NCBI GenBank assembly: GCA_051453625.1
Contig: JBOZIK010000001.1
Span: 263,693,187 to 263,757,186 of the forward strand
Length of the DNA: 64,000 nt
Direction of reading: 5' to 3'
Origin: Welwitschia mirabilis
Taxonomy: Eukaryota > Gnetophyta > Gnetopsida > Welwitschiales
The notes below the pieces were generated by a model that was not told the origin of the DNA, made no database searches, and was given only the letters and a program-made list of their open reading frames with translations. Below are positions 21,432 through 34,054 of the stretch, piece by piece. Positions within the stretch are counted from its first letter, which is position 1. Every line of letters begins with the position of its first letter. The position numbers and the translations under genes are program-made.

Positions 21432-22899
21432 TGTAGGAGTACAAATTATGTCATCAAACTAATATTTCTTTTGAATGAATCTCTAGTCTTTAGTACTTGC
21501 AAATCTTTAATATAATTCACACGAGAAGCACTAGTATATGGAAGTCAACTTTGTTGTTATACTCCAGAGAGAAAATTTGAAGAGGAAGCTAAAAGATACT
21601 ACAAATGATTTTTTTCTAAATTTCAAAATGACAAATTAATTAAAATGTAATAATTCAATGAATGCAAAGATAAATGTAATTTACAAGAATGGATGAAACC
21701 TAAATGCAGATTTTAACCAAGCATATCAACTTGTTATCATCCAAGTTGGACCTCATAATCTATATCAATTACAAATAACTATCACGTAAAAGTAATCAAC
21801 ACAATCTATAAGGTTGATAAGATAAATATGAAAGAGAACAAGTCATCCACTATTCATTAATTGAAATATTCATATTTAGTTACAAAGTAATAGCTCCTTA
21901 GTGAAGGAGACACAAACCAACATTAAGCAACATACTTTTCTACAATAGTTACAAAGCAAGAACTTTTTAATAAAGGAGACAGACCTCAACACCAAGCAAC
22001 ATCCTTCTCTGCAACTAATAGATGAATCCTTTGCTTAATTACTCTTTAATTTATCATAAGAATAATCAATTCAATTAAGATGAGTAAATTGAAAAACTAA
22101 GATGGGTGTTCATTGTATTTGAAATGATTATTAAAATCATCAAATGTTTGTAACTAATCAGATGAAATCATGATAATGATTACATAAGTGATGGAGTTTA
22201 TTTTGTATTCTTTATATCTATAATCCACTGGGGTATCTTTATGACAATCAGATGGATGACTGTTAAACTTTTAACTTCTCATAGCTTCTTGTCTTCTGAA
22301 TGCCTTCTTAATAATGATTAGCTTTTTATGTTTCTTGTCTCATCCTAATTGTTATTCAGATGACCAGGTGGATGACTGTGAGTAGTGAAAATTATAACTT
22401 TTGTTTCTTTAGATCCTGCTGATCATTCTTAGTATCATCTATATGACCAGGTGGATGATAGTTAGTAGAAACCTATTTTATATATTTATTAATCCTATTA
22501 CCATCCTTTTAATTTTATCTAGATGATGAGATATATGATAGTTGTTCTTCATTATTTTCTACTTTCTTTATCATGATTGACTTTCAAAATGTAATTGAGG
22601 TGCTTTAATGATTGTTTTTCTATGAAGAGGCATCTAGACGATATAGTAAACAATAGTCATTCTCTTCATCTATTGGTCTTCTAATCGTCATCCATCCTTT
22701 TGTACCAGTATATGACGTTCTAAAAAAGTTATAAAGTATAAAATGTATTTAAAAAAGGTTTATTATCTCTGAATTTGGTGTTTTATGCAATCATCTTGAT
22801 TAAGCTTCAAATTCTTCCTATCAGCATTAGGAACCTATTAAAAATATTTGAAACATGCTCTAAAAATACTAGTAAATATCATTAATTGAACTTACAACA
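21432..22899 (-). repeat. Family A LTR shared by A2a and A2b
   Basis: This 1468-bp LTR, in gap-free sequence, has the A2a PBS-like site on its left edge and TAGCCC of the A2b polypurine tract on its right edge. The tract continues after element C at 32971. Five palindromic TCATCTAGATGA-type modules lie between about 22210 and 22660. It carries one copy of the block that is duplicated in the LTR at 1478. Confidence 0.78.
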
Positions 22900-22905
22900 T
22901 AGCCC
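22900..22905. other. Left copy of TAGCCC flanking element C
   Basis: TAGCCC at 22900-22905 is repeated at 32971-32976. Removing C plus one copy restores a continuous A LTR-PPT junction (ACAACATAGCCCCTCACT). This is a TSD-like pair of 5-6 bp. Confidence 0.65.
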
Positions 22906-24398
22906 TTGATTAACTTATAATGCAATGTCCTAAATCTAAGCTAAGTTTTCAATTAGCAATCATTTTTCTCAAGGATAACATCAGGTATTAACTTAGTTTT
23001 ACACCACTTTGTTTTAAAGCAAGTTGCAAAAAGCAAAGAAAAAAAGAGAAGGAGAGATGAAATAATTCTTATATTTTTAGCTTTATCTTAAAGAGGAGGG
23101 AATCAAAATAGCTTTAAGGTATCACTGATTTGTCCTATGCAATCCTTCACTCCAAAGTTATCCAACTGCCTTTCTTCAAAATAATTAAAATCATCAAGTG
23201 GTTTTGGTCTAATTCATAAGGCATAATATCATCCATCATATAATAAATGATAAATCCAACTAATACTTTAATCTTAAATAATAATAAAAAGTAAGAACTT
23301 CTAAAGCACTCAAGATTTATTAAATTTAAAGACTAAGTAATAAAGAGGAATTCACACAACTAAATTAAACTTAATAGTTAAAGAAGTTACCTAAGCATCT
23401 TAATTATGATATTACATATGAACTAAGATTAAACAAAAATAAATTTTGCATTACATAAGAAAACAACTTTATAGCAAAGACATAACTCTTCAAGTAATCC
23501 TCGAAGACTAGTTTACTCTTCCAAAGAGTTTCCTAGAACGCCATCACAATTCAATGCTCCAAAGTTCTCTAATTTCTCTAAGGAAAAAGATGAATACAAT
23601 TAAGGGTTCAAGTAATTTTATAAGAAGAGTTAGGGGTGAAGGATGGTTACAAGCTTTTGGCTTATAGCATGAGGTAGAATCTTCATCATTTAGCATTATG
23701 TACATGAGATTTTATCTCGTAGCATTTGATGGGGGTTGTCTTATAAAATTAGATAGATAAGGTACTATCCTCTAGCATTAGGTAGAATTTTTATCATTTA
23801 GTATTTGGTGGAGGTTCTTTTGTAGTATTTAGTGAAGATCATCACATAGTATGAGGTGGAATCTTCATCATGATGAGTTCAACATGTGGCATTTAGAACC
23901 AGATTCCTCTATTAATGAGTGCTATCATCACATGTCTCTAATGCCACATTTACATGCCTCTATCACATGTCTTTAAATTCTTATGCTATGCATCATCACC
24001 TCATATCTCCATTACCATCATTATTTATAGAATTGTTTCTATATTCCACCATGTATTTCAAACATGGCTAAAGATTGGTAATTAATATGGAGAAAAACAT
24101 AATATTTAATTTTGTTTTAAAAATAGTGGAAGACATATTTTATGATTAAAATAATTAAATTAATGTCTTTGTTCATAATAAATTGGTGCAAAACACTTGA
24201 GATAACCATCAATTTTTACATGTCTTCATACCTCCTAACTAGTCTTTTGCTACTTAATTAGAAAAACTTTAATAATAAAATGGTTAAACATGGAAAACTT
24301 ATCTAAGTCACAAGCACTTCAAGTATGTGAAATTTATGAACAATTTTATGTAATTAAGACATAAAAGTAAAAAAGTTAGTGAAAACCAAGATGCCACA
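22906..24398 (-). repeat. 3' LTR of C
   Basis: On the minus strand it starts TGTGGCAT next to the PPT and ends in GTTAATCA at the TSD. It is homologous to 31623-32970, which is about 145 bp shorter because of a loss near its 5' end. It contains a cluster of degenerate repeats around 23640-23890. Confidence 0.78.
23640..23890 (-). repeat. Short degenerate repeats in C LTR
   Basis: About eight imperfect ~25-35 bp units with the core TAGCATTAGGTAGAATCTT and 'tcatcatttag' follow one another. The equivalent cluster in the 5' LTR is at about 32370-32650. It is a minisatellite-like part of the LTR, present before the element inserted. Confidence 0.6.
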
Positions 24399-24411
24399 TC
24401 CCCTAACTAAA
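24399..24411 (-). promoter_or_regulatory. Polypurine tract of C
   Basis: The minus strand reads TAGTTAGGGGA immediately before the LTR start TGTGGCAT, as expected for the plus-strand primer. Confidence 0.65.
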
Positions 24412-25985
24412 ACTCAACTTTGTCCTTAAAGTTTATGGTAAACATTAAGTTATTTGAGAACATAGGTGTAGATAAATAATGAATATTCTTTTATTTTGAA
24501 AAACAATGCAAATTATGCTAAGGATAAAGATAAGTTATTTATAATAAAACATGTGGTAAGTGGAAAAACTATCCATAAAAATAATTAATGCCTTAGGAGT
24601 TATTTCTCATAAAAGTGATATGAAGTTGAATGTAGTGTAGTAATGCAAAATAAATGAGATAGAAAATGCATAAATGAAGTAAAACCAGAAATCAATGAAT
24701 AAGTAAGTAAACTATCCTAACTTATTAGTCATTTATTATATTTTTAGTGGATCAAGATATCAACCAAGCTAGGTTTTAACTAAGTAATTTGTATGAATTT
24801 AAGAAATTGATGGAAATCCTAAGGATGAAAGTTAAGAGATAATAATTTACATAAAACCTTTAATTCCCACTTTTTCATTCCTTTGTTTTACTCCTTTAAA
24901 CCACATTAAGGATCTAGTGTTATAACACTTTCTACTAATAGAGTTAAGCATGTTGTATTATGTAGAAATAAGTGATGCATTACTAGTGAGCATTTATAAC
25001 CCTAACGTAGTTGAACATATTACAATTACTTCATTAGAGATACATTGATAGCAGACGTCCATAGCCTTGATGTAATTAACTAAACCTAACTAAGTGATTA
25101 ATGTTTTATGCTTTTGGAAGAGAGATGTATTATTTTCTAATTTTCATTTTTTTCATAGTCATTTCTTATGTACTTTTAGAGGGTCATTGACTCATTAAAC
25201 TAATTAAGATAAATATTTTTTTCATTAAAGGATTTTTACTTAAAGAGCACATGCAAGGTAAATCTCACCTTTTTAACTAAGTTTTATTAAAATTGAAGAT
25301 CCTAAGAGAAAGTGTTCTTAACAAACCTACTCAAAATAAGTGTACTTCTTTTGTAAAAACCCATACGGAAACTTGATCTTAACCATTAATTAGATGATAA
25401 CATGATCTTTTATTATTGATTTTTATTTTAAGTGCTTTAATTTAGATTAGTAAGTCTTAAAAACTCATGGGTTAATGGTTTGAGTGGATGGTTTATGGGT
25501 CTGATGGAGTAATTTAATAATGAATTTAATGCATGACAAGATTCAAAAGGGTAATGGAATGAGTGAGGATGTTTCAGGAATTTTCCATTAACTTTAAGTT
25601 ATTGATCAGTTTTGGTATTTTTAATGAGAATAACTTTGTANNNNNNNNNNNNNNNNNNNNNNNNNNNNNNNNNNNNNNNNNNNNNNNNNNNNNNNNNNNN
25701 NNNNNNNNNNNNNNNNNNNNNNNNNNNNNNNNNNNNNNNNNNNNNNNNNNNNNNNNNNNNNNNNNNNNNNNNNNNNNNNNNNNNNNNNNNNNNNTTATTT
25801 ATTTTCTTGTTGTTATAAGCATTATTTCTAGTTTTGTCTAGTCCATTGAGTTGTATGACCTTATTTTGTTTTATATTTTCTAAGTCTAAGTTCATATTAT
25901 TGATTGCCTAGTAAGCTCTATGCTCAAGTTTCACTGGTAAATGACATGATTTACCATAGACTAATAAAAAAGGTAACATCCCTAA
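24412..25985 (-). other. C 3' internal region with 154-N gap
   Basis: Mostly non-coding sequence between the integrase end and the PPT, with N at 25641-25794. The open frames that span the N run are artefacts of the gap. No conserved text was seen. Confidence 0.4.
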
Positions 25986-26600
25986 GGGCATTTTATAAGT
26001 AGTGGGACATTCCCATAAGACATCATTAAATTTAAAAGGCTAGTCCTTGCATGCTGAGTTTACTACTTTTTGAAGGATTTTCTTAAGTTTTCTATTTCTA
26101 ACTTCAACTTAGTCACTTGTTTGTAGGTAGCAAGGTGTTATGAATTTATGTGTAACCTCGTATTTAGTAATAAGAATGTTGAATATTTTATTAAAAAGTG
26201 TGTCTCTCCATCTCTAATTAGAATACATGGACAACCAAAATGAGTTAAGACATTTCTTTAAAGAATCTAACTACCATTTTAGCATCATTTATTTGACAAG
26301 CATATGCTTCAATCCATTTAGTTACATATCTGATACAAATAAAGATATGTTAATGTAATTTATATAATGGATAAGGGTCTTGAAAATTAATTCCCCATAC
26401 ATTGAATAATTCAATAGCAAGGATGGGATTAGGCATCCTTTTTATTCATAAAAGACTTCCTAATATTTGACAGTTATCATAGGATTTGCAATAAAGATAG
26501 AAGTCTTTAAAAATTAATGGCCAATAAACACTATGTTTGAGGATTTTTATTATAGTCTTGTTAGCTAAGTAGTAACCCCCACAAGCCTCAGAATGATAAT
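25986..26600 (-). pseudogene. Ty3/gypsy integrase, C
   Basis: Minus-strand broken frames read 'SEACGGYYLANKT', 'VYWPLIFKD', 'CKSYDNCQILG', 'NPILAIELFNVWGINF' and 'RYVTKWIEAYAC'. These match the HHCC zinc domain and the start of the core of plant Ty3/gypsy integrase, which inserts element DNA. In the GIDF motif the catalytic Asp appears as Asn (GINF). Frameshifts follow. Confidence 0.8.
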
Positions 26601-27180
26601 GTTTAAGTATGTTATAAATGTCAGTTTAAAAGATACATTTATGAATAACTTAGTTTGGACAGTATTTAAAAAGGTATGGGCTATCCTAGAAGAAATATTT
26701 GACTTGGCTCAAGAACCTCTATTTATCATTAATGGTCTAGTGGAAAGGAATAGTTTTTGAGACTAAGTAGTTGGTGATATTTACAAACCAAGGTGCATTT
26801 TTAATTGAAAAAAAATGTTCATTTGGAAAAGTGTCATCAATAAGTAAAGATATTTGCAAATTATTTGGATATATGCGTAAAAAATGATCTACAATAACAT
26901 CATTAAAGACTTTCTTATTCTTAATCTCTAAATTAAATTCTTGAAGGAGGAGGATCCATCTAATAAGACATGGTTTTGAATCCTCTTTAGTAAAAAGGTA
27001 TCAAAGGTATGAGTAATCAATGTAAATAACTACCTTAGATTCTAAAAGATATTGCCTAAAATTTTCAAGGGTAAAGATAATATCTAGGAGCCCCTTCTTT
27101 ATGATGATATAATTTATTTGAATGTCATTTAAGGTTTTACTAATGTAGTAAATCACTGTTAAATTTTTATTGATTATTTA
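26601..27180 (-). pseudogene. RNase H region, C
   Basis: Assigned mainly by position between RT and integrase on the minus strand. Short pieces fit RNase H/linker text, including an ILLLQEF-like stretch near 26935-26960. Stops are frequent. Confidence 0.55.
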
Positions 27181-28300
27181 TTATAAAATGACTCCTACTA
27201 TGAATTTTTGTATGTCACATGTAAGCTTAAAAGGTAACTTCCAACTAGGCGATTAGACAATGGGAGTGGAAGTTAGTTTTTCTTTAGGTTATTTAAATGA
27301 ATTTTGATTTTTTCTTAATGTTATTTAAATGCATTTTGATACTCTGAAGTCTAGTTGAAGGAGGTTTCCTTACTTAAAAGATTGCATAAAGGCTTAAAAT
27401 TTTTACTAAAATCCTTAATGAATTACCTATAACATCCTGCATGCCCTACGAATAATCTAATTTTATTTTTTAGGAGTTGATAGTTGTGATTTAGTGGACC
27501 TTGGCCAGATCTACTTGAATTTCCTTCTTTAGAGATGATAGATCCTAAAACTATCCCTTAGTTTACATAAAATGACATTTTTCCCAATTGAGTATGATGC
27601 ATATTTTAAGGACATGCTCTAATTTGCTCAAATAATGATTAAAAGAGGTTTCATAAATTGAGAAATCATCCATCAAGATTTTGATACTTGAATCTAATAA
27701 GTCAGAGAAGATTTCAAAGATCTAATGTTGGAAATTAGCAATTGCCAAAGGGCATTCATTTTAAGTAGACATTCCATAGGGGGCAAGTGAAGGTGGTCTT
27801 ATCTTGATTTTTAAAGTAATTTCAATCTAATTGTAACCTAAGTTACCATTCAAAAATCATTAAAAAAGGTATCTTATGAGCTATTCTATAATCTTATCTA
27901 GGAAAGGAAGAGGGTAATAATCATTTTCAAACACAGTATTTAATTTTCTATAATAGGGATAAGCTTGTTTTACTTATCAGGGATGAGGATAAATCTTAAT
28001 TTCTTTAGTACAGTATGAGTTGGACTTTTTCACTAACTATTTGTAGTAGGATAGATAATCCTATTATTAAGAAATTTAATTACCTTGTTCTGAAATATTT
28101 TCTCATAGTTGGGTTTATCTTTCATTGTGCTTCAATGAATGGTCAGACATTTTCCTCTAAATAGATGTGGTGCATATAAATATTTGGATCAATACATCTA
28201 ATATTAGAGAGGGGTCATCCTATTTTATATTTATTCATTTTTAAGAGTATAAGTAATTGAAATTCTTTGCATGGAGTCAAGGAAGAGTTTATGAGTACTA
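27181..28300 (-). pseudogene. Ty3/gypsy reverse transcriptase, C
   Basis: The minus strand encodes 'IFEIFSDLLDSSIKILMDDF' with the catalytic Met-Asp-Asp intact at 27665-27673, then 'SFNHYLSKLEHV'. This is typical palm-domain text of plant Ty3/gypsy RT. Upstream 'MPF'-type text is broken. Unlike A1, the catalytic pair is retained, but frameshifts and stops flank it. Confidence 0.78.
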
Positions 28301-28619
28301 GAAAGGTGGAGTTATCCCTTGAGAAAGTTTATTTCAAATCATCAAGAAAGGGTTTAAGTTAAAAGTCCACTTCATTTTGGGCTAATTGACATGTTTCTTG
28401 AGAGAAAGTTATTTCATTATTTTTAGGAAAACTGAATACCTANNNNNNNNNNNNNNNNNNCTATCTGCATGCTCTATCCCTTCGTCATTTGATGGCAACT
28501 TCATGGCATTAAAGATGTTTAGCTCTATGGTTATGTTACTAAATTAAATTCTCATTAATCCATTTCTATAATTGATTAAGGAATTTGAGGTTGCTAAGAA
28601 TGATCTTCCTAATATGATA
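28301..28619 (-). other. C protease-RT connecting region with 18-N gap
   Basis: Broken sequence between protease and RT with N at 28443-28460. Nothing can be assigned. Confidence 0.35.
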
Positions 28620-28890
28620 GACACTATTTAGTTTTATGAATTCTCAATTTCCAAGACCATAAAATCTACTAGGACCTAGAAACTATTCACTCTAACTATT
28701 ATGTTCTTAATGACTCTTCATGGTATTTTACTAGATTTGAGTTGAAGTTTTGTGTCTTTGAGCCTTTTCAAGCCTAACACCTTATAGGTTTTATAATGAA
28801 GCAAGTTTATACTAGCTTCTAAGTCCAACAAGGCTTAGTTGTGTGTTTTGTTACCTATGGTAATGGTCATTGTGGAATAACTAAGGTCTT
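28620..28890 (-). pseudogene. Aspartic protease, C
   Basis: The minus strand reads 'ALLDLEASINLLHYKTYKVL' followed by 'LKRLKDTKLQLKSS', matching plant Ty3/gypsy protease (DLGAS-N-LPYSVY...). The catalytic Asp is kept, but the Gly of the D-x-G motif is Glu. It lies between gag and RT. Confidence 0.72.
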
Positions 28891-29820
28891 TATAAGGAAG
28901 CAAGATTTAATGTTTATTCATATTTTTATCATGCATAAGTCTTTAAGGAGTTTAATATAGGAAGTGACCTATTTAATAGATTTTAGAAAGGTAATGTTTA
29001 TCTTAACTTTTTTAAAAATTTCTAGAACCTCTAATTGCTTTTTCATTATGTTTTTCTTCCTAAACTATTACGGAAAATGTAATGATTCTTTATAAATAAG
29101 AAAATGGTTTTTACTCTTATTATTTTTTCTTACTTTTTATGGAGTTCTATTTATCCTTAGGCTTATTTTGTGTGAATGGATTTTTTAATACTTTCTCACA
29201 CTTAAGCTATATAGACTTGGTCTTTTTTGTGTGTTTTATCCCTTCTATGAATCTAAACGCCTTTTGGATTTGGCTGAGTACTTCTAGAAAGTTTTCTTAT
29301 TTCTCTTTTGTTTATTGATGTAAAAATGTGGGTGGTGGTTTTTTGTAGTTGATTTATGCTCTGTTTAATTATTTGATTTATTTATTCTAATCTTTGAGTT
29401 ATTTGTTCTTATCTTTGATTTGTTTGCATTTGCATTTTTATTATCATTTTAAGGATATTCTTAAATAAGTTAGGTGAAGTAGTTTGATAGTTTAAAGATG
29501 AAGGATAAGAATTAGAAGATGAGAAAAAAGAATTCTTAGGCTAGAAAATTTGTTATAAGGTGTTGTCTTACTTTCAAGCAAAATTTGATAATTTCGCCAA
29601 CTAGGATTGTAAGTGTTTAACTAAGGATTGTTTTTAGAGTTTTTCCATTATCCTATTACATTTACCTATTTGTTAATTGTGCTTTGGAATAAAGAAATAG
29701 ATGGAATTCAATGGTTTCATGAATGTTAATATGATAGATTAAATAATTATGTTCAATGACCATAAGTGAGGTTGAGGGTAAGGCAGTTAATGATTCTAAC
29801 TTTGTTTCTAATTCATCAAT
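28891..29820 (-). other. C gag-protease spacer
   Basis: T-rich (plus strand) low-complexity sequence between protease and gag. No domain was recognised. Confidence 0.35.
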
Positions 29821-30660
29821 GCTATTGTTCATCTTAAAGTTTTATGGGATCTTGAAGATACCAATGGACCTTACTAGATGATGTGATCTTAAATGTTTTA
29901 TAGGTTTTTCCTAATTTTTCAGGCTCCTAACTATACTTTCTAATTACTCCCAAACCTCATCTAGGGGCATATGCTTAGGAAAGTTTAATGGCTTATTATT
30001 TTCACTAGTTAATGGTTATTTATGGATAATCCATCATAAAAAAAGACATGTCTTTCTACTTAGTTCAAAACCATGTTGGAGTAATTTTAATAATAAATCT
30101 TTGTATCTTTCTAAGGTCGGGGAGAATGTCTTATGATCCTTCTATTAAAAGTTCATGATTTCCTTACTAGGGGCATTTGTCTTATGGCTAGAAAATAACT
30201 GAGACATGAATGCTTTCCTTAGGTCTATTTAACTTGTAATGGAGAAGGATTTTAGAATGTGTAACTAGGATTTTGCCTTCTCTTTTAGAGAAAAAGGGAA
30301 TAAAGATAAGTCTAAGTGTGTCATAAGTATTAGGATATTGAGGGACGGTTGATAAGATGCATTCAAATTCCTTATGATGTAGGTAAGGATCTTCAGATTT
30401 AAGGCCATGAAAATGGGGTAATAGTTGAATAGTGGAAGCTTTAAATTCTACTCTCTAGTTAAAGGTAATGGCACTATGTAAGGGGGTGTCCTTGGGCTTT
30501 GTAATTAAAATAATGATGAAGGATTTACCTAAGATGATTAGCAGTAGTAAGGGAACATTATTATTTGACCACTTATTAGGTGAAATAATATGCTTGTAAT
30601 CTATTGAGCATTTCTTGGTTTGATAAGATTTCATCAAAGATATCAAGTGAATCATTTTGT
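29821..30660 (-). pseudogene. Ty3/gypsy gag, C
   Basis: The minus strand has 'KREGKILVTHSKIL' (about 30230-30300), like the KDKAKAWLNSL core of retrotransposon gag. It is followed by 'RYKDLLLKLLQHGFEL' and 'FYDGLS', which match the conserved FYDGL region. The open frame 30455-30655 may be part of the N-terminal end but is not recognisable. Frames are broken. Confidence 0.65.
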
Positions 30661-31599
30661 ATTGTGTTGTGGTAAGGCAGTTTGATTGTTTTAGTTATTT
30701 TATATAGTTAAGTTTTATTCTTGAGAATCATCTAGAGCTTAATTTTGGGTTTTGAGTTCTCTCATACTTTTGTGTTTAGTAAAGGAGTCCATGTTATTTT
30801 GGGTTAATGTTCCTCTTGTATCATGAGTTTACATCATGCAAGAAATAGATTTGGATGGTTTTAAAAAGCTTTAAATACTAAACAAGAAAAATTTCTAGGG
30901 AAAGGTTTTATACATAGGTTTTTTGATCATGTATAGAATGTTTATAGTATCAAGGTTATAATGAAATAAAATAGATATAATAAACATGAATAAAATTAAG
31001 ACTAACATAATAAAATCATGGGAAAATTTTAAAAGTTCTAATTATTTTATAAATATAGTGAAATAAAGATAATGCATGTGAGTAAAACATAACAAGAATC
31101 ACAAAATAATCTTAAAATTTTTTTAACATTTTATGATGCAACAAAACATAGGAGCAAAGATTTAAAAATTTCTAAATTTAAACAATGCAATATAAAATAA
31201 AATCACACAATGAAATCCTAAATTTTAAGTAAATTTTTTTAAGTTTTTAAAGTTTTCTTAACCCTAAAGGAACCTATAATAAATATTAAACTTGAAAAAA
31301 CATGTTAAAAAATTAAAAATAAACTTTAAAAAGCTAGATAAGTTTGGGATAACACTAGAAGAATTAGTAACAACAACTGGAAATCATATGAAAGAAATAA
31401 AAAAGTGACTAATTTAGAATAATATTAGAAATGACCAATACCATCCATTGGAAAGAAAAAGAAAAGAAACACAAAACAAAAGAAAAAGAACCAATTTGGA
31501 TATTACTAAAAAAGAATTAGTATCCACCACTAGGAAAAAAACTATATATATAACTTCTAAAAAGAAAATGTTCTTCTCTGAGTTACTATCATGCTATTA
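30661..31599 (-). other. C 5' leader
   Basis: A-rich leader. At 31350-31560 a degenerate ~80-bp phrase containing 'taatttagaataatattag' and 'accaatttggatattacta' is repeated imperfectly. No gene was seen. Confidence 0.4.
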
Positions 31600-31617
31600 T
31601 CCTCAGCAAAAATGCTA
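31600..31617 (-). promoter_or_regulatory. PBS of C (decayed tRNA-Asp type)
   Basis: The minus strand reads TAGCATTTTTGCTGAGGA, a diverged form of TGGCGCCGTTGCCGGGGA, placed just inside the 5' LTR. It is the same PBS class as A and B. Confidence 0.55.
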
Positions 31618-31622
31618 AAACT

Positions 31623-32970
31623 TGATTAACTTATAGTACAATGTCTTAGATTTAAGCTTTGTTTTCACTTAGCTATTGCTCTTCCTTAGGGATAACATCA
31701 AATATTAACTCTATTTTACATCACTTAATATTAAAGCAAGTCAAAAAAAGAAAAGAAAAGGGAAGGGAACATGTAATCATTTTTAAATTTTGAACTTTCT
31801 CTTACAAAAAAGAGAAGCAAACTAGCTTTAAGTATTATCAATTTATCTTATGTAGTCATTTACTCTAAAGTTGTCCAACTATCTTTTTGCAAAACAATTA
31901 AAAAAATCAAGTACATTTGGTTTAATTTATAATGCATAATATCATTCACAATATTATAAATGACGAATTCAACTAATACTTTACTATTAAAAAACAATAA
32001 AAATTAATAACTTCTAAAGTACTTAAGATCTATGAAATTAATAGATTAAGTAATAAAGAGATTTCACACAAATAAATTAAACTTAGTAGTTAAATAAGTT
32101 ATTTAAGCATTATAATTATGATATTACTTATAGACTAAGATCAAATAAAAATAACTTTTTCATTACAAAAAGAAAAAATTTACAAAAAAAGAGGAAGAAA
32201 GTAAGAAGAACTCTCTAAAGAACCCTTGAAGATTAGCTCACTTCCCCAAAAAGTTACTTATAAAGCTATTACAAATTAATGCTTCAAAGTAATGTAATTT
32301 CTCTAAGAAAAAAGATGAATACAATGAAGGGTTCAAGGCCCTTTTATAAGGAGAGATGAGGGTAAAGGATGGTTACAAGATTCTATCTTGAAGAACTAGG
32401 TAGAATCTTTATCATTTAGTATTAGGTACATAAGATTCTATCTTTTAGCATTTACTAAAGCTTGTCTTATAAAATTAGGTAGATAAGATTCTATCCTCTA
32501 AAATTAGGTATTTGTCTTATAGCATTAGGTAAATAATATTCTATCCTCTAAAATTAGATAAAATCTTTGTCAATTACTATTTGATGGAGGTTTCTTTGTA
32601 GTGTTTGATGAAGATCATTAGATAGCATTATATAGAATCTTTGTCATGATAAGTCCAACATGTGACCTTTAGAGATGGATTCTTTTACTAATTGGTGTTA
32701 TCACTACATGTCTCCAATGCCACTTCTACATGTCTTTAAATGCTTTTGCTATGTTTCACCACCTCATATATCTAATACCACTAATTTTTTATGTAGAAGT
32801 ATGTCCACCTTCTGCAGGTATTTCAAAATGTGACTAAAGATCTACAATTAGTATGAAAAAACATAATATTCAATTTTATTTTAAAAATAATAGAAGACAT
32901 ATTTTATGATTAAGATAATTAAATTAATGTATTCATTTAAAATAAATTAACCTGAAATAATTGATATAAA
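31623..32970 (-). repeat. 5' LTR of C, with internal deletion
   Basis: Homologous to 22906-24398. Near its 5' end about 145 bp are missing: after TTAATGTATTCATTT the sequence passes to 'attgatataaa' and directly into TAGCCCC. The last bases GATATAAA may be a decayed GATGCCACA terminus, which would mean the deletion is internal and the true end is kept. Confidence 0.7.
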
Positions 32971-33829
32971 TAGCCCCTCACTAAGCATTTATTGTCCTTG
33001 ATAAAGAAAGTAGAAAAAGGATAGAAGCAAGCTAAATTGAAAAAAGGATGAAACATAATACTTGAGCATAAAAGATCTTATATTATTAAACATAAAGTGC
33101 AAATTAAGAAAATATTCCACTTTAAAATCATGAGGAAGGTATGTATTGAATTCAAAGTTTTAGTGTTTTAGATCTATGAAAAACATATTTTTATTAAATA
33201 AATTTCTTTCAATTAAGATCAATATGTTAAGGATTATAGAGATTACACCCCCATGAAGTAGATAAATTCATTCCAAATTTTTATGACAATGTAATTTTGA
33301 TAATAAGAAAGAATGAACTGAAGGTAGTAAGGGATGTAAAATAAGAAAGAAGAGGAAAAACAAAAAACACAACTAAAAAATAAAAAATAGAAATGAAATT
33401 GAGGCTCAAGGATAAATAGTGAGTGCCATTCTTATTATGCATTATGACTCGCGAATTTCTAATAAGAAGACTAGAAAATGATAAAGTTACTACCATTGTT
33501 TTATGAAAAAATAAGTAAATGACTTTAAGGCAATTGATTTGTAACTGAAAAAATATCAAAACTTAAACTAGACAACATGGAATAAGAAGAATATTAACTA
33601 GTTTCCATAAATTTTAACCTAGCAAGTTTCCTTAGAGAAAATCATAAGACTACTTGATGTAAAGATGCACAATTCATTATAAAAATATCATAGTTTATCA
33701 TTTGATAAAGTAGTCAAAGGACCAATATCCAATGATTATTTAAGAAGAATTAATTAATGTTTGAACCAAAATTCAATCCATATTTATCTTTTAGTGACCA
33801 TAGTACTTAGTTATAACATCATCCAATGA

Positions 33830-34054
33830 TCAATTTATTAAAAAGTCCTTCAGGATTTTTTGCCTTAAGATAATGGAAATCAAGTGGGGTTGAGAAACAC
33901 CGTTCTTCATGATGAGGGGAGTACAACCACTACAAAGAGATTGAGGATTTATAAATAAAGCTAGATCATGATCAAATAACCATTTTGTGAAGTTTTCATA
34001 GCTACCATATTGCACTGCTAGACACCCCTCTCGAAAAAATTTGCCCTGATGCAC
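33830..34054 (-). other. Conserved 3' block of A units, open only in A2b
   Basis: A 74-codon minus frame (MHQGKFFREGCLAVQYGSYE...) lies in a block also found at about 4500-4720, 56760-56960 and in B1 near 18530. In the other copies the frame is broken and similarity does not favour codon positions by eye. It may be a relic of a coding region after integrase or a non-coding 3' signal. I do not recognise it as a protein. Confidence 0.35.

Larger units (their letters stand above)
22906..32970 (-). mobile_element. Element C, Ty3/gypsy, nested in A2b
   Basis: About 10 kb. The 3' LTR is 22906-24398 and the 5' LTR is 31623-32970, with PPT and PBS at the proper inner edges. Internal order on the minus strand is gag, protease, RT, RNase H, integrase, the canonical Ty3/gypsy order. 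Frames are broken throughout. It interrupts A exactly between the LTR and the polypurine tract of A2b. N runs lie at 25641-25794 and 28443-28460. Confidence 0.82.

Noticed and set aside
25563-25895. Three open frames spanning 25641-25794
   Set aside because: They are open only because of the N run; the flanking residues have no similarity to anything.
33281-33559. 92-codon hydrophobic minus-strand frame that could be a membrane protein
   Set aside because: Low-complexity Phe/Leu/Ser reading of an AT-rich 3' region; the equivalent positions in A1 and A2c are not open, so coding is unsupported.
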